Positions 42,422 to 51,199 of a stretch of DNA of 64,000 nt are shown here, piece by piece. Both the position numbers and the translations under genes were made by a program. The stretch covers positions 79,383 through 143,382 of the forward strand of contig JAHEBQ010000007.1 in NCBI GenBank assembly GCA_024642205.1. The letters run 5' to 3'. Positions within the stretch are counted from its first letter, which is position 1, and every line of letters starts with the position of its first letter. The notes under the pieces were generated by a model that saw nothing but the letters and a program-made list of their open reading frames with translations, ran no database searches and was not told the origin of the DNA. This DNA comes from Planctomycetaceae bacterium (GTDB lineage: Bacteria > Planctomycetota > Planctomycetia > Pirellulales > Pirellulaceae).

Positions 42422-43959
42422 TGGATCAGTGCCTTTGCGAACTGCAGCTCTTCGGTGGTTAGCGGCTCATGGTTTTTCATCTGCAATCTAAGTACATCCA
42501 GGGTCGCTTCAGATGGATCGGGACCACGGTGCTCGATGCGCTGACACAGCTCTTCAAAAGGAGCGTCACACGTGAGGATTTGAAATTCGACCCCCAGGTC
42601 TCTGGCAAGCATGGCAAACAGCGCTCGCCGTCGTTGCTCCAGGAACGTCGCGTCGATGACAACGGGCATCCCGGCGGACACCACAGCCCGAGCCAGTTCT
42701 GCCAGGTGTTGATACACCCAGTCATTCATTTCCGGTGAATACTTGTCGCTTGGTTCAAATCGGGTCGCCAGTTTCTGGCGTTCAATGTCAGATCGGATCC
42801 GGAATCCTCCTTCCTTCTCGATGAAATTCAGTGCCAATGTCGATTTGCCGCTTCCGGAAAAACCGTGGGTAATCGAGAGCCTCGGTTTCAGCTCTGATGA
42901 GAAATACGACGCAGCATCAAGATACTTGTCCCAGGGACCCGCAAGTTCATCCGCACCTGATTCGCCGACAAAGTATTCTTCACGGACGTCTGCCTTGTGG
43001 TTGGCCGGGTTGAGCCAGGTCACTTTGGCTCGAACCAGCGCCCGGTAAACGAGGTAAAACCGTAAGACATCCAGATCACCGTAATCATCGCTTGTTTCCA
43101 AATAGGAGTTCAGGAGGCGCCAACCCAAATCAGCTCGACCCCGGGCGACAAAATCCATTACCGGAAACGCGATCTCACTAAGTACATCGATCCACTGGAA
43201 TTGCTCATTGAATTCGATTCCATCAAATGCCATTAACCTTCCGTCCAATTGGATGATGTTTTTCAAATGTAAATCACCATGGCAGCGGCGAACTTTTCGG
43301 GCATCGAGCCGTCGTCTAAACTTGGGATCGAGCTTGGGCAACTCAAGCGCGGTCCAACGTTCCAATAGCTGGACTTGTTCATGGCGAACGTCGTAGCGAA
43401 AGGCATCCAGCAGCGTCGGAAAGTTGTCCAGAGCATCCTTGGCAATGCGCTCAATTCGTCCGCACTCGTTGGACGGGGGATTAGATTTGATCATGTCATG
43501 GAATTCGGCAAGATATTTACCAAACTGATCGACAGCATCGCGGGTTAGATCAGGGTCCTGCAGTCGAGCGGCGACAATGGAATCCTGCGAAAACTCGCTC
43601 ATTCGGACCGCATATTCAACGGGTATATTGGAGGGCTCCGATTTCTCAATCGATGTACTTCCGATCACGAGGTTCCCGTCGATTTCGTAAATCGGCATTA
43701 CATCCAGATATAGATCCGGCGCGAATCGACGATTGAGCTCGACTTCCTGGAGGCAATACCGACGCCGCAAGCTGAGCGTGGAGTAGTCGACAAAATCAAA
43801 CTTGACGGGCTTCTTGATTTTGTAGGCGATTCGACCGGTAAGAATGACCCATGAGATATGGGTTTCCAGCAATTGAAGTTCGGCTACCTCATGGGGAAAA
43901 GCACCCTCACGAAGTAGACGCTCGGCGATAACCTTCTCTTTGGCAGTATCGGAACACAT
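42418..43959 (-). CDS. Kinase-like (APH)/P-loop NTPase two-domain protein
   Basis: 513 residues. N-terminal aminoglycoside-phosphotransferase-like domain (about 25-330) with RCHGDLHLKN and AFDGIEFNEQFQWIDVLSEIAF; C-terminal P-loop domain with GFSGSGKSTLALNF and the following RSDIERQKL, then a VVIDATFL strand. Same architecture as mycobacterial Rv2004c of the DosR regulon. The substrate is unknown; the sequence gives no reason to expect antibiotic resistance. The ATG at 43959 is chosen (GAGAAA ribosome binding site); the frame is open 21 codons further. First gene of an operon with the FNT channel, behind a sigma-54 promoter. Confidence 0.86.
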   Translation of the reverse strand: MCSDTAKEKVIAERLLREGAFPHEVAELQLLETHISWVILTGRIAYKIKKPVKFDFVDYSTLSLRRRYCLQEVELNRRFAPDLYLDVMPIYEIDGNLVIGSTSIEKSEPSNIPVEYAVRMSEFSQDSIVAARLQDPDLTRDAVDQFGKYLAEFHDMIKSNPPSNECGRIERIAKDALDNFPTLLDAFRYDVRHEQVQLLERWTALELPKLDPKFRRRLDARKVRRCHGDLHLKNIIQLDGRLMAFDGIEFNEQFQWIDVLSEIAFPVMDFVARGRADLGWRLLNSYLETSDDYGDLDVLRFYLVYRALVRAKVTWLNPANHKADVREEYFVGESGADELAGPWDKYLDAASYFSSELKPRLSITHGFSGSGKSTLALNFIEKEGGFRIRSDIERQKLATRFEPSDKYSPEMNDWVYQHLAELARAVVSAGMPVVIDATFLEQRRRALFAMLARDLGVEFQILTCDAPFEELCQRIEHRGPDPSEATLDVLRLQMKNHEPLTTEELQFAKALIQ

Positions 43960-44818
43960 TGGTATTTCTCGATTAGTTCGAATGACGCAGGGCGTCAAAA
44001 AAAATACTTCCGCAATTGACAAATGAGATAGTCGTTTTTGTTGGCGATCAAAAAACTTGAAATCTCTTCCGTTTTTCCTAATGCAAGTTCAGTGCCGACG
44101 CAACGTTAGCGTCCAACAAGCATGAACAGTGGACGGATTTCCCTTGAATCACGTGCGTCATCGCCTTGATCCGTGCTCAATCGCTCACTTGATCCCATTG
44201 GTGCTGCGCCAAGGGATTCTTGACGTTGACATACAAATAACACATTGGTGGGTTGCTATTGCTGGTCGTTTTGCTTGGAACGCGGGTTTTGCCAAGCATT
44301 CCAGGATTGTTGTCCGTACTGTGGACGACTCTCGAATCTGTGTTTCGACGCGGTCGTTGTCTGGATGTTAGCAATTGATTTGGAACAGCGGATTTCCTGA
44401 CGCCGAATCAGGCAACGGCCATGCCAGTTCGAACGTTCGTCGAGCGACAGAGGTATCCGAATCTTCGCTGGGCAACCACCGCGAATGTGAGCGTTTGCAA
44501 CTTGAGGCAATAATTCGTATTTTCCTGAGAATCAATGGAAAGCTCCAGCTCCTTGAGGTCAATGCCGCCGCACCATACTGTGAATACCCATGGTGACGGA
44601 GCGGTGATGTAATACCGGGGAGTTTGAATCTTTCCGGTGTTTTGTAGATCAAGCAGATCTCCCCTTCGTTTCTGCCAAACGAGTCGCAACAACTCGAAAC
44701 TTCAACGCGAAGATCCTGCGACAGGAATCCACCTCGATTCGAACTTCAGACTCCTCCTGAATTCGCTGCAAATTTTGTATCTTGGTCCATTCAACATTGA
44801 ACCATTGCTGAGGACGTC
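43960..44818. other. Long intergenic region with one sigma-54 promoter
   Basis: 859 bases. Holds the minus-strand promoter at 44082-44097 and, just beyond it, an imperfect palindrome with arms GACGC/GCGTC at about 44098-44114. Several short frames on both strands overlap and have no ribosome binding site; I do not regard them as genes. Confidence 0.5.
44082..44097 (-). promoter_or_regulatory. Sigma-54 promoter for the APH/P-loop-FNT operon
   Basis: Minus strand reads CGGCACT-GAAC-TTGCA; perfect -12, first T of -24 replaced, correct spacing. Leader of about 110 bases to 43959. Confidence 0.72.
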
Positions 44819-45823
44819 GTGAAGAAACCAATCATATCAATTTGTCCATTCCATCTTGCAATCATGGTGACGTCAGTCTGTTTGGCGATACTCATTGGAT
44901 GCAACCCGGCAAAACCTGGGGTCGATCTCCCCAATCAGAATGACCATTCGTTTGCGGCCGATTCGAAGGACACGTCTGGATTCGAAGCTTCGTCATCCGG
45001 AGGTTTGTCATCCGAAGAAGATGGCAAGGCGATCAACTCCAGCCCGGCGTTCACCTATTCGATTTTGCACTGGAACGTCGAATCCGGTGGCAGCGATCCC
45101 GTGATTGTTGCGGCCCAATTGGTGGAACTTGGGCCCTATGACGTGATTGGCCTCTCGGAAGTCGACCAGCCTGAGACATTCGAACTCGCGATCAACAACA
45201 AGTGGCCAGATCAATATCGATTTATTCGCGGCCTCTCGGGAGCCAATGAAGACCGGGAAGACGATCATTTGTGGATGGCGTTTAACCGCGAGAAATTCGA
45301 TTTGGTCGAAAACGAAGAAATGAAAGAGGTTGGCGGATTCGTATTTGATGACGGGCACCACCGCGTTCCCTTGTATGTTCGACTGAAGGACAGGAACAAT
45401 GGACAAGAAGTTGTTTTCCTGGTTAATCATCTGGCTCGTGGAGACGAAGCATTTCGTCAGTCGCAAGCCCGGACGCTTCGTGAATGGGCGAGAAACAAGT
45501 CGAACCCAGTTGTGGCGATCGGAGACTACAACCTGGATTTCGTGTTTGCGACGCAAAAGGGAAACAAGGCGTTTGACGAGTTTATGCAGGATAACGTCTG
45601 GAAATGGGTACGCCCTGAACCGTTGATCGATACGAACTGGTCTGATCGTGATGGCGATGGAGTCGATAACTATGTTGATTCGCTCCTCGATTTCAGTTTC
45701 CTGGCCGGTGTCGCGAAAACCTGGGAATCTTCCAGTCGGGTTATCGTTCGAGAAAATGATTTCCCTGACACCGACAAGACCAGTGACCATCGACCTGTGG
45801 AGCTGATCTTGAAAAACAAGTGA
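44819..45823 (+). CDS. Endonuclease/exonuclease/phosphatase-fold lipoprotein
   Basis: 334 residues. Lipobox LAILIGC with Cys28 after a hydrophobic segment, a Ser/Asp-rich linker, then an EEP domain: ILHWNVESGG, DVIGLSEVDQPETF (metal Glu), VAIGDYNLDF (Asn/Asp pair) and the terminal SDHRPVELIL. The DRDGDGVDNYVD stretch looks like a calcium-binding loop inserted in the domain. It starts on GTG 44819 with GAGGAC upstream. Probably a periplasmic or outer-membrane-attached phosphodiesterase or nuclease; substrate unknown. Confidence 0.86.
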   Translation: MKKPIISICPFHLAIMVTSVCLAILIGCNPAKPGVDLPNQNDHSFAADSKDTSGFEASSSGGLSSEEDGKAINSSPAFTYSILHWNVESGGSDPVIVAAQLVELGPYDVIGLSEVDQPETFELAINNKWPDQYRFIRGLSGANEDREDDHLWMAFNREKFDLVENEEMKEVGGFVFDDGHHRVPLYVRLKDRNNGQEVVFLVNHLARGDEAFRQSQARTLREWARNKSNPVVAIGDYNLDFVFATQKGNKAFDEFMQDNVWKWVRPEPLIDTNWSDRDGDGVDNYVDSLLDFSFLAGVAKTWESSSRVIVRENDFPDTDKTSDHRPVELILKNK

Positions 45824-46255
45824 ACGGTCGTTGCCGATTCATGGGCTTAATCTACCGCTTGTCACAACGTGTAGTCTTTTGAAACGCATACCAGGTTGAA
45901 TGGACCATTCGGCATTTCCGGCAATTATTGGGTCTTGCTCTGTGAGGTCGAGTTGGCTGGTTACCCGGTTCTCCGCCAAAATATTCTCACGGTCGCAAGT
46001 CAAACGGGAATGGAGCTCGCGTAAGAAGTTGACGGAAGAAGTCATACAATCGAAACAGTTTGACGTGCAAATGTTCAGCTTGACGGGATATGCGGGGGAT
46101 TCTCGCCGTCGAAGTTCAATCCGGCACAAATCCCGAAATCAAACGAAATGCAACCCAACTCCAATCCGACTGAATTAATATGGAAAAGGGCGACCGACAG
46201 GACACCGTCGGTTGCCGATTAAAATTTGCTGTTTAGTCATGAGTCGTCGTTCAGC
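45824..46255. other. Intergenic region, no gene recognised
   Basis: 432 bases between the EEP lipoprotein and the KAS III gene. Overlapping short frames only. No sigma-54 match with correct spacing. Confidence 0.5.
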
Positions 46256-47383
46256 ATGATCAGCACCCAACTATCCTGTCGTGATCGTCATGAGTCGATC
46301 GGTATTTCCAAGGTATCAACCTTTCAGCCACCCTGGATTTTGCCCAACGAATGGTTTGAATCGATTGCCAAGAAATTTGTCAAGCATACCGGTATCCTGC
46401 AACGACCGATTTCGATGGAAGACGAAGTGGCCCTGGCGATTCACGCAACCGAAAAACTGGTTCGGGATACAGGATGCGACATGCTCAATTGTGCGGGTCT
46501 GGTTTTCACATCTCCTTCGTTCGTGCCCATGCGAGTCGCCCGGGAATTGATGAACGCGGAGCGGGCCCGGCAGGAACAGCTGGATCTGGCTGTGCACCGA
46601 TTTGTCCAGCGGATGGCGATCCAGCCGCGCCAGGTGATCGCCACGAACACATACTGCGCCGGTTACGCCACCGCTCTGTCAGTCGTCGTGGAAGAGATTT
46701 ACCCAACAATTGATCTTCAGCCGGAAGAGTTTATTCTCGTTTTGACTTCCAGTCGGATCAGTCGGATTACAGACTACGGTTGTCGCCAGTCGTCCCCCTT
46801 GTTCGGCGATCTCGCCACCGCAACCATGATTTCCCGGATGGACAGTAAACGGCACCCGGTTCATTTCGAATTGCTCGGCGCGCATGTCGAAGAGAAACCA
46901 ACGAATCGTCCCTTCTTCGGGTTTTCTCTTCGAAAGCAGGTGCTGGCGCCTACGTTCGACGGTGGCCAGCGAGTCGACCCAGAGAGGGTCGTGTTTTCAT
47001 TGGACGGAATGGGCATTGCCGATACGGCACCTCGTGCCATGGCCAGCGCAGCCAGTAACATGCTCGTGGAAACCGGGTTGACACCGGAACACATTCGTTA
47101 CATCGTGCCGCATCAGGCGGGATCAGGAATCGTCCGGTTTGCCGAGATGAAATTGCGAGACGCTGGATTTACCGCTGACGTGATCAACGGAATGGCTAGC
47201 GAGGTTGGCAATGTCAGTTCTGGATCAGTGCCTTACACACTGGACAGGATGTGGGATCAACTTGATGGGAACATTCTCTGTCCGGTTGCAAGTGTCGGAC
47301 CTCCCGGCAAATGCACGGTTGCCCAGGGCTGCATTGCACTGCGTTCAACGCCGAATCATCAGGCCCATCACCGCGCCGCCTGA
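46256..47383 (+). CDS. 3-oxoacyl-ACP synthase III (KAS III)-family protein
   Basis: 375-residue thiolase-fold condensing enzyme. Catalytic triad intact: Cys134 in NTYCAGY, His286 in VPHQAGS, Asn319 in EVGNVSSGSVPY. The C-terminal half shows VDPERVVFSLDGMGIADTAP, as in FabH/OleA relatives. Starting at ATG 46256; a TTG 30 bases earlier is in frame. Not fused, and not beside fatty-acid synthesis genes, but it lies about 3.8 kb from the megasynthase that carries two further KAS III domains. It probably belongs to the same biosynthetic cluster (inference). Confidence 0.84.
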   Translation: MISTQLSCRDRHESIGISKVSTFQPPWILPNEWFESIAKKFVKHTGILQRPISMEDEVALAIHATEKLVRDTGCDMLNCAGLVFTSPSFVPMRVARELMNAERARQEQLDLAVHRFVQRMAIQPRQVIATNTYCAGYATALSVVVEEIYPTIDLQPEEFILVLTSSRISRITDYGCRQSSPLFGDLATATMISRMDSKRHPVHFELLGAHVEEKPTNRPFFGFSLRKQVLAPTFDGGQRVDPERVVFSLDGMGIADTAPRAMASAASNMLVETGLTPEHIRYIVPHQAGSGIVRFAEMKLRDAGFTADVINGMASEVGNVSSGSVPYTLDRMWDQLDGNILCPVASVGPPGKCTVAQGCIALRSTPNHQAHHRAA

Positions 47384-47537
47384 TGTCACTTCCGCTTTCG
47401 TCCCGCGATGGAACATCCGGCATTCGAACCCGGTCAGGTTTGGGATTCAGGCGTTCTCGCTATTGACAAACTCGCCTGATCCTGGATTGACCTGCCGGAT
47501 ACTGAAATGGAGGATCGGCAGACGGAAATCCCGCCCG

Positions 47538-48248
47538 CTACCTTGCCAATAGTTTCACCACCTCGCCGTGGCCATTTTGGGTTGCAAAGTCCAGCGCGGT
47601 GTCTCCATCGACATCGCGAATACTTGGGTCAGCTCTATATGTCAAGAGAATCTTGACAACCCTGGTTTGCCCCTCGGCGGCGGCATGCATCAGTGCGGTA
47701 AATCCCTCCACCTTGTCGGTGGCATTCACGTCGGCCCCTTCTTTGAGCAACAACTGAACGGTTTCCGCGTTGGCACCCGTTGCCGCAAACATCAGTGCCG
47801 TACGTCCTTGAATGTCGCGCTGATCCATCAATGCCCCGTTCTCTTTCAAAAGCTTGACGACTTTCGTGTGGCCATTAAACGCTGCCAGCAGCAAGGCTGT
47901 TCGATTTTGGTCGTCGGCGGCATTCACGTTCACTCCCGATTCGATGGCATGACGAACGGCTTCGATCCTGCCTTCCAACGCGGCGTCCCAAAACGGCGCG
48001 GGGTCAACGGCAACCTGGTTGGATTTGGCCTTCGCTGCCGACTCCATCGCGGGAATCGATTCCGCGGCCTGATTTCGGTCGACAGCATTGTCTGCGCCGG
48101 TCACCGGAGCTTCATTTTCGATCAGGCCCTTCTCGACCTTGTTCGTCTCAGGCGCAGTTCCGCAGCCCGACAATATCAACAACAGGATTCCCACAAGGAA
48201 CATTCGTTGTGTCAGGTAGGCAGGAGTTTCGTCATCGGCGTATTTCAT
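47538..48248 (-). CDS. Ankyrin-repeat lipoprotein
   Basis: 236 residues. Signal and lipobox MFLVGILLLILSGCGTA, an Ala/Glu-rich linker, then four or five ankyrin repeats from about residue 80 (AALEGRIEAVRHAIESGVNVNAADD, NRTALLLAAFNGHTKVVKLL, GRTALMFAATGANAETVQLL, GFTALMHAAAEGQTRVVKIL, GDTALDFATQNGHGEVVKLL). A protein-binding scaffold outside the cytoplasm. The frame is open upstream to 48533, but the MKY ATG at 48248 opens the signal sequence. Confidence 0.88.
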   Translation of the reverse strand: MKYADDETPAYLTQRMFLVGILLLILSGCGTAPETNKVEKGLIENEAPVTGADNAVDRNQAAESIPAMESAAKAKSNQVAVDPAPFWDAALEGRIEAVRHAIESGVNVNAADDQNRTALLLAAFNGHTKVVKLLKENGALMDQRDIQGRTALMFAATGANAETVQLLLKEGADVNATDKVEGFTALMHAAAEGQTRVVKILLTYRADPSIRDVDGDTALDFATQNGHGEVVKLLAR

Positions 48249-48283
48249 GCGACTATCGTAGCATCTCGGAAGACTGACGGCCA

Positions 48284-49255
48284 TCAACCTGTTCCAGTCG
48301 TTTTCACGCCGATTTGCCCGGGCGATTGCGTCTGTCCAACGGGGGAGTCGACTCGGTTTTTGGGCTTGAATCCCAAAAATGTCCGTAGAGCAGCGAAGTC
48401 CTGTGGCTGGATAAAGGACATCCAGCCGACCATCATCATCCACTGAAACAGATTCAGATTCATCATGTAGTCCAGTGACAGGTGAAACACAAACACGAGG
48501 GCCAAAGCGGCACGCCGCGTTTGACTGAACCAAACGGCAATCGGAACTCCCAGTTCCAGCAGCAGCGTCGCCCAGGCCATCATCGCCATCAATATCAGCG
48601 ACTCAAAAATAAAATCAGGAACCGGAAACCGGTAAAACATGTCATCGAGTCGGGAAACGTAATAGATTGCAGTTCCGCCAAACCACTCGGCGCCCTTCAG
48701 CTTTTCAATTGCGGAAAAGAACAGGACCATGGCCGTTTGAATCTGGATCATTCTCAGTGGCCAGATCGCATAGCCTTCGGGGGCTCGATTCAGCGAAGAA
48801 TTTTTCCTGGTCACCCACCAGCGTTCGATAGAGCAGTATTTTCCAGCCGGTGAGAACAGAAGGTAGAATGCCATCAGTCGAAAAAGAACGTCTTCGCCGT
48901 CAAATATCAACAGATTGCGGTGAACAAACGACGTGTACAACACGAATATGCTGGCCAACTGACAGCGCGAGAACAATCCCACCAGCAAACAAACCCCGTT
49001 GGCGACCAAGATGAGGTAGCAGGTCCACAAGGTGGTGGATGTCTTTGGTAGCCATTGAAAAAGCGTTATCGTGTCCGGATCGATCACCCGTCGTGACGTG
49101 GCGAGTGTCATGACCCCCGTTTCACCGAACCAGGTATCCAGATCCGGCAACCAGGCCAGAATGTTGATCAGCAGCAGCGTTGCATACGCAATTCGAATCG
49201 GACCGAAGATGGACAGGTCGGATTTTCGGTGAAAAAAAAATCCCACGCATGACAT
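48284..49255 (-). CDS. HTTM-domain membrane protein
   Basis: 323 residues with at least six helices. Horizontally transferred transmembrane domain features: an N-terminal FGPIRIAYATLLLINILAWLPD, SFVHRNLLIFDGEDVLFRLMAFYLLFSPAGKYCSIERW, and LGVPIAVWFSQTRRAALALVFVFHLSLDYMMNLNLFQ with the His-rich helix. The HTTM fold is related to vitamin K gamma-carboxylase and to SdpB of the Bacillus sdp system. The ATG at 49255 follows AAAAGGT and avoids overlapping the upstream gene; a TTG at 49306 is possible. Paired with the small protein upstream. Confidence 0.83.
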   Translation of the reverse strand: MSCVGFFFHRKSDLSIFGPIRIAYATLLLINILAWLPDLDTWFGETGVMTLATSRRVIDPDTITLFQWLPKTSTTLWTCYLILVANGVCLLVGLFSRCQLASIFVLYTSFVHRNLLIFDGEDVLFRLMAFYLLFSPAGKYCSIERWWVTRKNSSLNRAPEGYAIWPLRMIQIQTAMVLFFSAIEKLKGAEWFGGTAIYYVSRLDDMFYRFPVPDFIFESLILMAMMAWATLLLELGVPIAVWFSQTRRAALALVFVFHLSLDYMMNLNLFQWMMMVGWMSFIQPQDFAALRTFLGFKPKNRVDSPVGQTQSPGQIGVKTTGTG

Positions 49256-49289
49256 ACCTTTTCGGCACCCAGGAATGACCTGTTCATGG

Positions 49290-49817
49290 CTAATAGTCTT
49301 TTGCAAAGAAAATGAAGTTTCTGTTCATGGCCGGGACCTCGGGAAACTGGCAGAGATTGGTTGGGTTCGGCCGCGGTATCAAAACCCATTCCCGGGTCAG
49401 CACAATCATCGTTGGTTTCAATTCTGGATTATCGGGATGAACCGTGTTCCGAGCCAGGTAATCGGCATAGTCGGACCAGGCACTGGAATTATTATCCTGC
49501 CGTACGTTGTCGACGAATTCAGCTTCACGAAAACGCAGAAACCGCTGCCAGGCAGACATCGATCGCCAATCGGGAGATCGCCATGCGACTTCGCGACCAT
49601 CGGGAAAAGCAACCCTAGCAGTAATGGCAACATTGATCTTGTCAGGCTCTGGTGCGAACAGTTGCCACCCCCCTTGCCAAAGTCCAGTGACATCAAGGTA
49701 GAAATCGAGTCTGTCTTTCAGATTCTTGTGCCAAGTTCCCAGTTCCGGCGCCGCATCAATTGCCAACACGACCAACCAAACCACCAGAAAACAATTGATA
49801 ACAAGCTTCTTAAACAT
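49290..49817 (-). CDS. Small membrane-anchored HTTM partner protein
   Basis: 175 residues. One N-terminal helix (INCFLVVWLVVLAI), then a soluble extracytoplasmic domain with LWQGGWQLFAPEPDKINVAITARVAF and WRSPDW. The W-x-LFAPxP motif and the position directly before an HTTM gene recall SdpA-type partners, but the family match is not proven. Co-transcribed with the HTTM gene, 34 bases away. Confidence 0.65.
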   Translation of the reverse strand: MFKKLVINCFLVVWLVVLAIDAAPELGTWHKNLKDRLDFYLDVTGLWQGGWQLFAPEPDKINVAITARVAFPDGREVAWRSPDWRSMSAWQRFLRFREAEFVDNVRQDNNSSAWSDYADYLARNTVHPDNPELKPTMIVLTREWVLIPRPNPTNLCQFPEVPAMNRNFIFFAKDY

Positions 49818-49979
49818 ATTCCATCCAACTTCTCCATCGCCCAGTCAATGTTTTACCGTTCCCTGCGGAACTGTACCAGCCAGATTTCTCTCCTGTGAAC
49901 GTGAGATTGAAAAACCTGGTGTTCGGCGGTAGCTTGATTTGCCGGTTACGAGCTTCCGAAGCCCACGCTTACTGCCGAA

Positions 49980-50732
49980 TTGGGAATTGGGGTCGATTTG
50001 TCTGAAATACGCGAACTAAAACGTGGACAGGTGCGTCTCTGGCAGATTCGTACCGAGGATGCGATCCGAAAACGTTGGTTGACTCGCCACGTCGGACTGC
50101 TGTCGGCGGATGAAAACCGTCGGCACGGGCGATTTATCTTCCAGAAGGATCGAGATCAATTTCTGATCGCCCGGATCCTCTTGCGTTCAACCTTGTCACG
50201 TTATCTGAACGTTGAACCGAAAGACTGGCGCTTCCAACAAAACGAATTTGGAAAGCCGGAGATCAAACCCGGCCGCCGCCCCTTGCCTTTGCGTTTCAAT
50301 ATCTCTCATTGCAACGGTCTGATCCTGTGTGGAGTTACCGTTGACTGCGAGATCGGCGTTGACTGCGAAAACATACGGCGAGCGATTGCGATCGAAAGAC
50401 TTGCGCCGCGCGTGCTGTCCGTTGACGAACAGGAGGTTCTTGCGTCCGTTCCTGCCTCGAAGCGTATCGAGACATTCTTTCGGTTTTGGACACTCAAAGA
50501 GTCGTACATCAAAGCGCGTGGGCTCGGAATGACATTGCCGTTGCAAGACGTGTCTTTTGATTTTGACGTCGAGGAGCGTCTCCGAGTCTGCTTCGGTCTC
50601 AGGGTCCACGACCGCCCACAGGCTTGGCAGTTTTTCGCACCCAACCTGGATAGTCCCTTCCTGGCCGCGGTTGCGATCAGCCTCCCGAACGATGAGCCGG
50701 TTGATCTTGAACTTTGCGATGCGGCCATCTAG
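49980..50732 (+). CDS. 4'-phosphopantetheinyl transferase (Sfp type)
   Basis: 250 residues. Adds the CoA-derived phosphopantetheine arm to carrier-protein serines. Seen: the basic ARILLRSTLSRYL substrate-binding segment, FNISHCNGLILCGV, magnesium motif IGVDCENI, and FFRFWTLKESYIKARGLG, the Sfp signature with its Lys. The start is TTG at 49980 (TTG 49998 is an alternative); no good ATG. It lies convergent to the megasynthase, whose two carrier domains (Ser647, Ser1767) are the obvious substrates. Confidence 0.9.
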   Translation: MGIGVDLSEIRELKRGQVRLWQIRTEDAIRKRWLTRHVGLLSADENRRHGRFIFQKDRDQFLIARILLRSTLSRYLNVEPKDWRFQQNEFGKPEIKPGRRPLPLRFNISHCNGLILCGVTVDCEIGVDCENIRRAIAIERLAPRVLSVDEQEVLASVPASKRIETFFRFWTLKESYIKARGLGMTLPLQDVSFDFDVEERLRVCFGLRVHDRPQAWQFFAPNLDSPFLAAVAISLPNDEPVDLELCDAAI

Positions 50733-50774
50733 TTGAGTCGCAGCTCCGGGATCAAGCCGACGTCACCTGTCCGG

Positions 50775-51191
50775 TTAACGATCCTGGAACATTTCCGCTC
50801 GATCGCCGCGAATATACTGAACAACATTTGCGACATCCAGCAATACTGACCCTGCATCCAACAGGATGACAATTCGGATCCAGGCTCCGAAACCTGACGT
50901 GGGGGGAATTGTCGCCAAACGCGTCCACAGAAAAATAAGCAACGGAATCCAATAAACGTGTGCCAAACCGAGGATTCTCGAAAACCCGTGTAAGCCGGTC
51001 AGGAGGATAAAAGTCAGGTAATTTAAACACGCCACACCAAAAACAACCTGAGCTTCCAGTTGGTTCATCCAGAACCAGGGGGCGATCATGTTTGCGATCA
51101 GCAACGAGACCAACCAGGGTTTCCATGCGGTTGGCGCTCCTCGCAATCCGCGGTGGTACCGCACAGCCGATTCTAAAAAAGCGCGGAACAT
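50775..51191 (-). CDS. Small multi-pass membrane protein
   Basis: 138 residues, four helices (about 28-45, 50-70, 75-95, 103-120), with a basic N-terminus. I do not recognise a family. Its start is 8 bases after the megasynthase stop on the same strand, so it is certainly the second gene of that transcript and may export or anchor the product. It starts at ATG 51191; a longer reading frame exists but overlaps the megasynthase. Confidence 0.7.
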   Translation of the reverse strand: MFRAFLESAVRYHRGLRGAPTAWKPWLVSLLIANMIAPWFWMNQLEAQVVFGVACLNYLTFILLTGLHGFSRILGLAHVYWIPLLIFLWTRLATIPPTSGFGAWIRIVILLDAGSVLLDVANVVQYIRGDRAEMFQDR

Positions 51192-51199
51192 ATGAGTTT

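Noticed and set aside
42418..43959. Antibiotic-resistance aminoglycoside phosphotransferase
   Set aside because: The APH-like fold is fused to a P-loop domain and regulated with stress genes; the fold alone is no evidence of resistance.
44129..44692. Several frames of 60-95 codons between the APH/P-loop and EEP genes
   Set aside because: They lie on both strands over the same DNA, without ribosome binding sites or family features.
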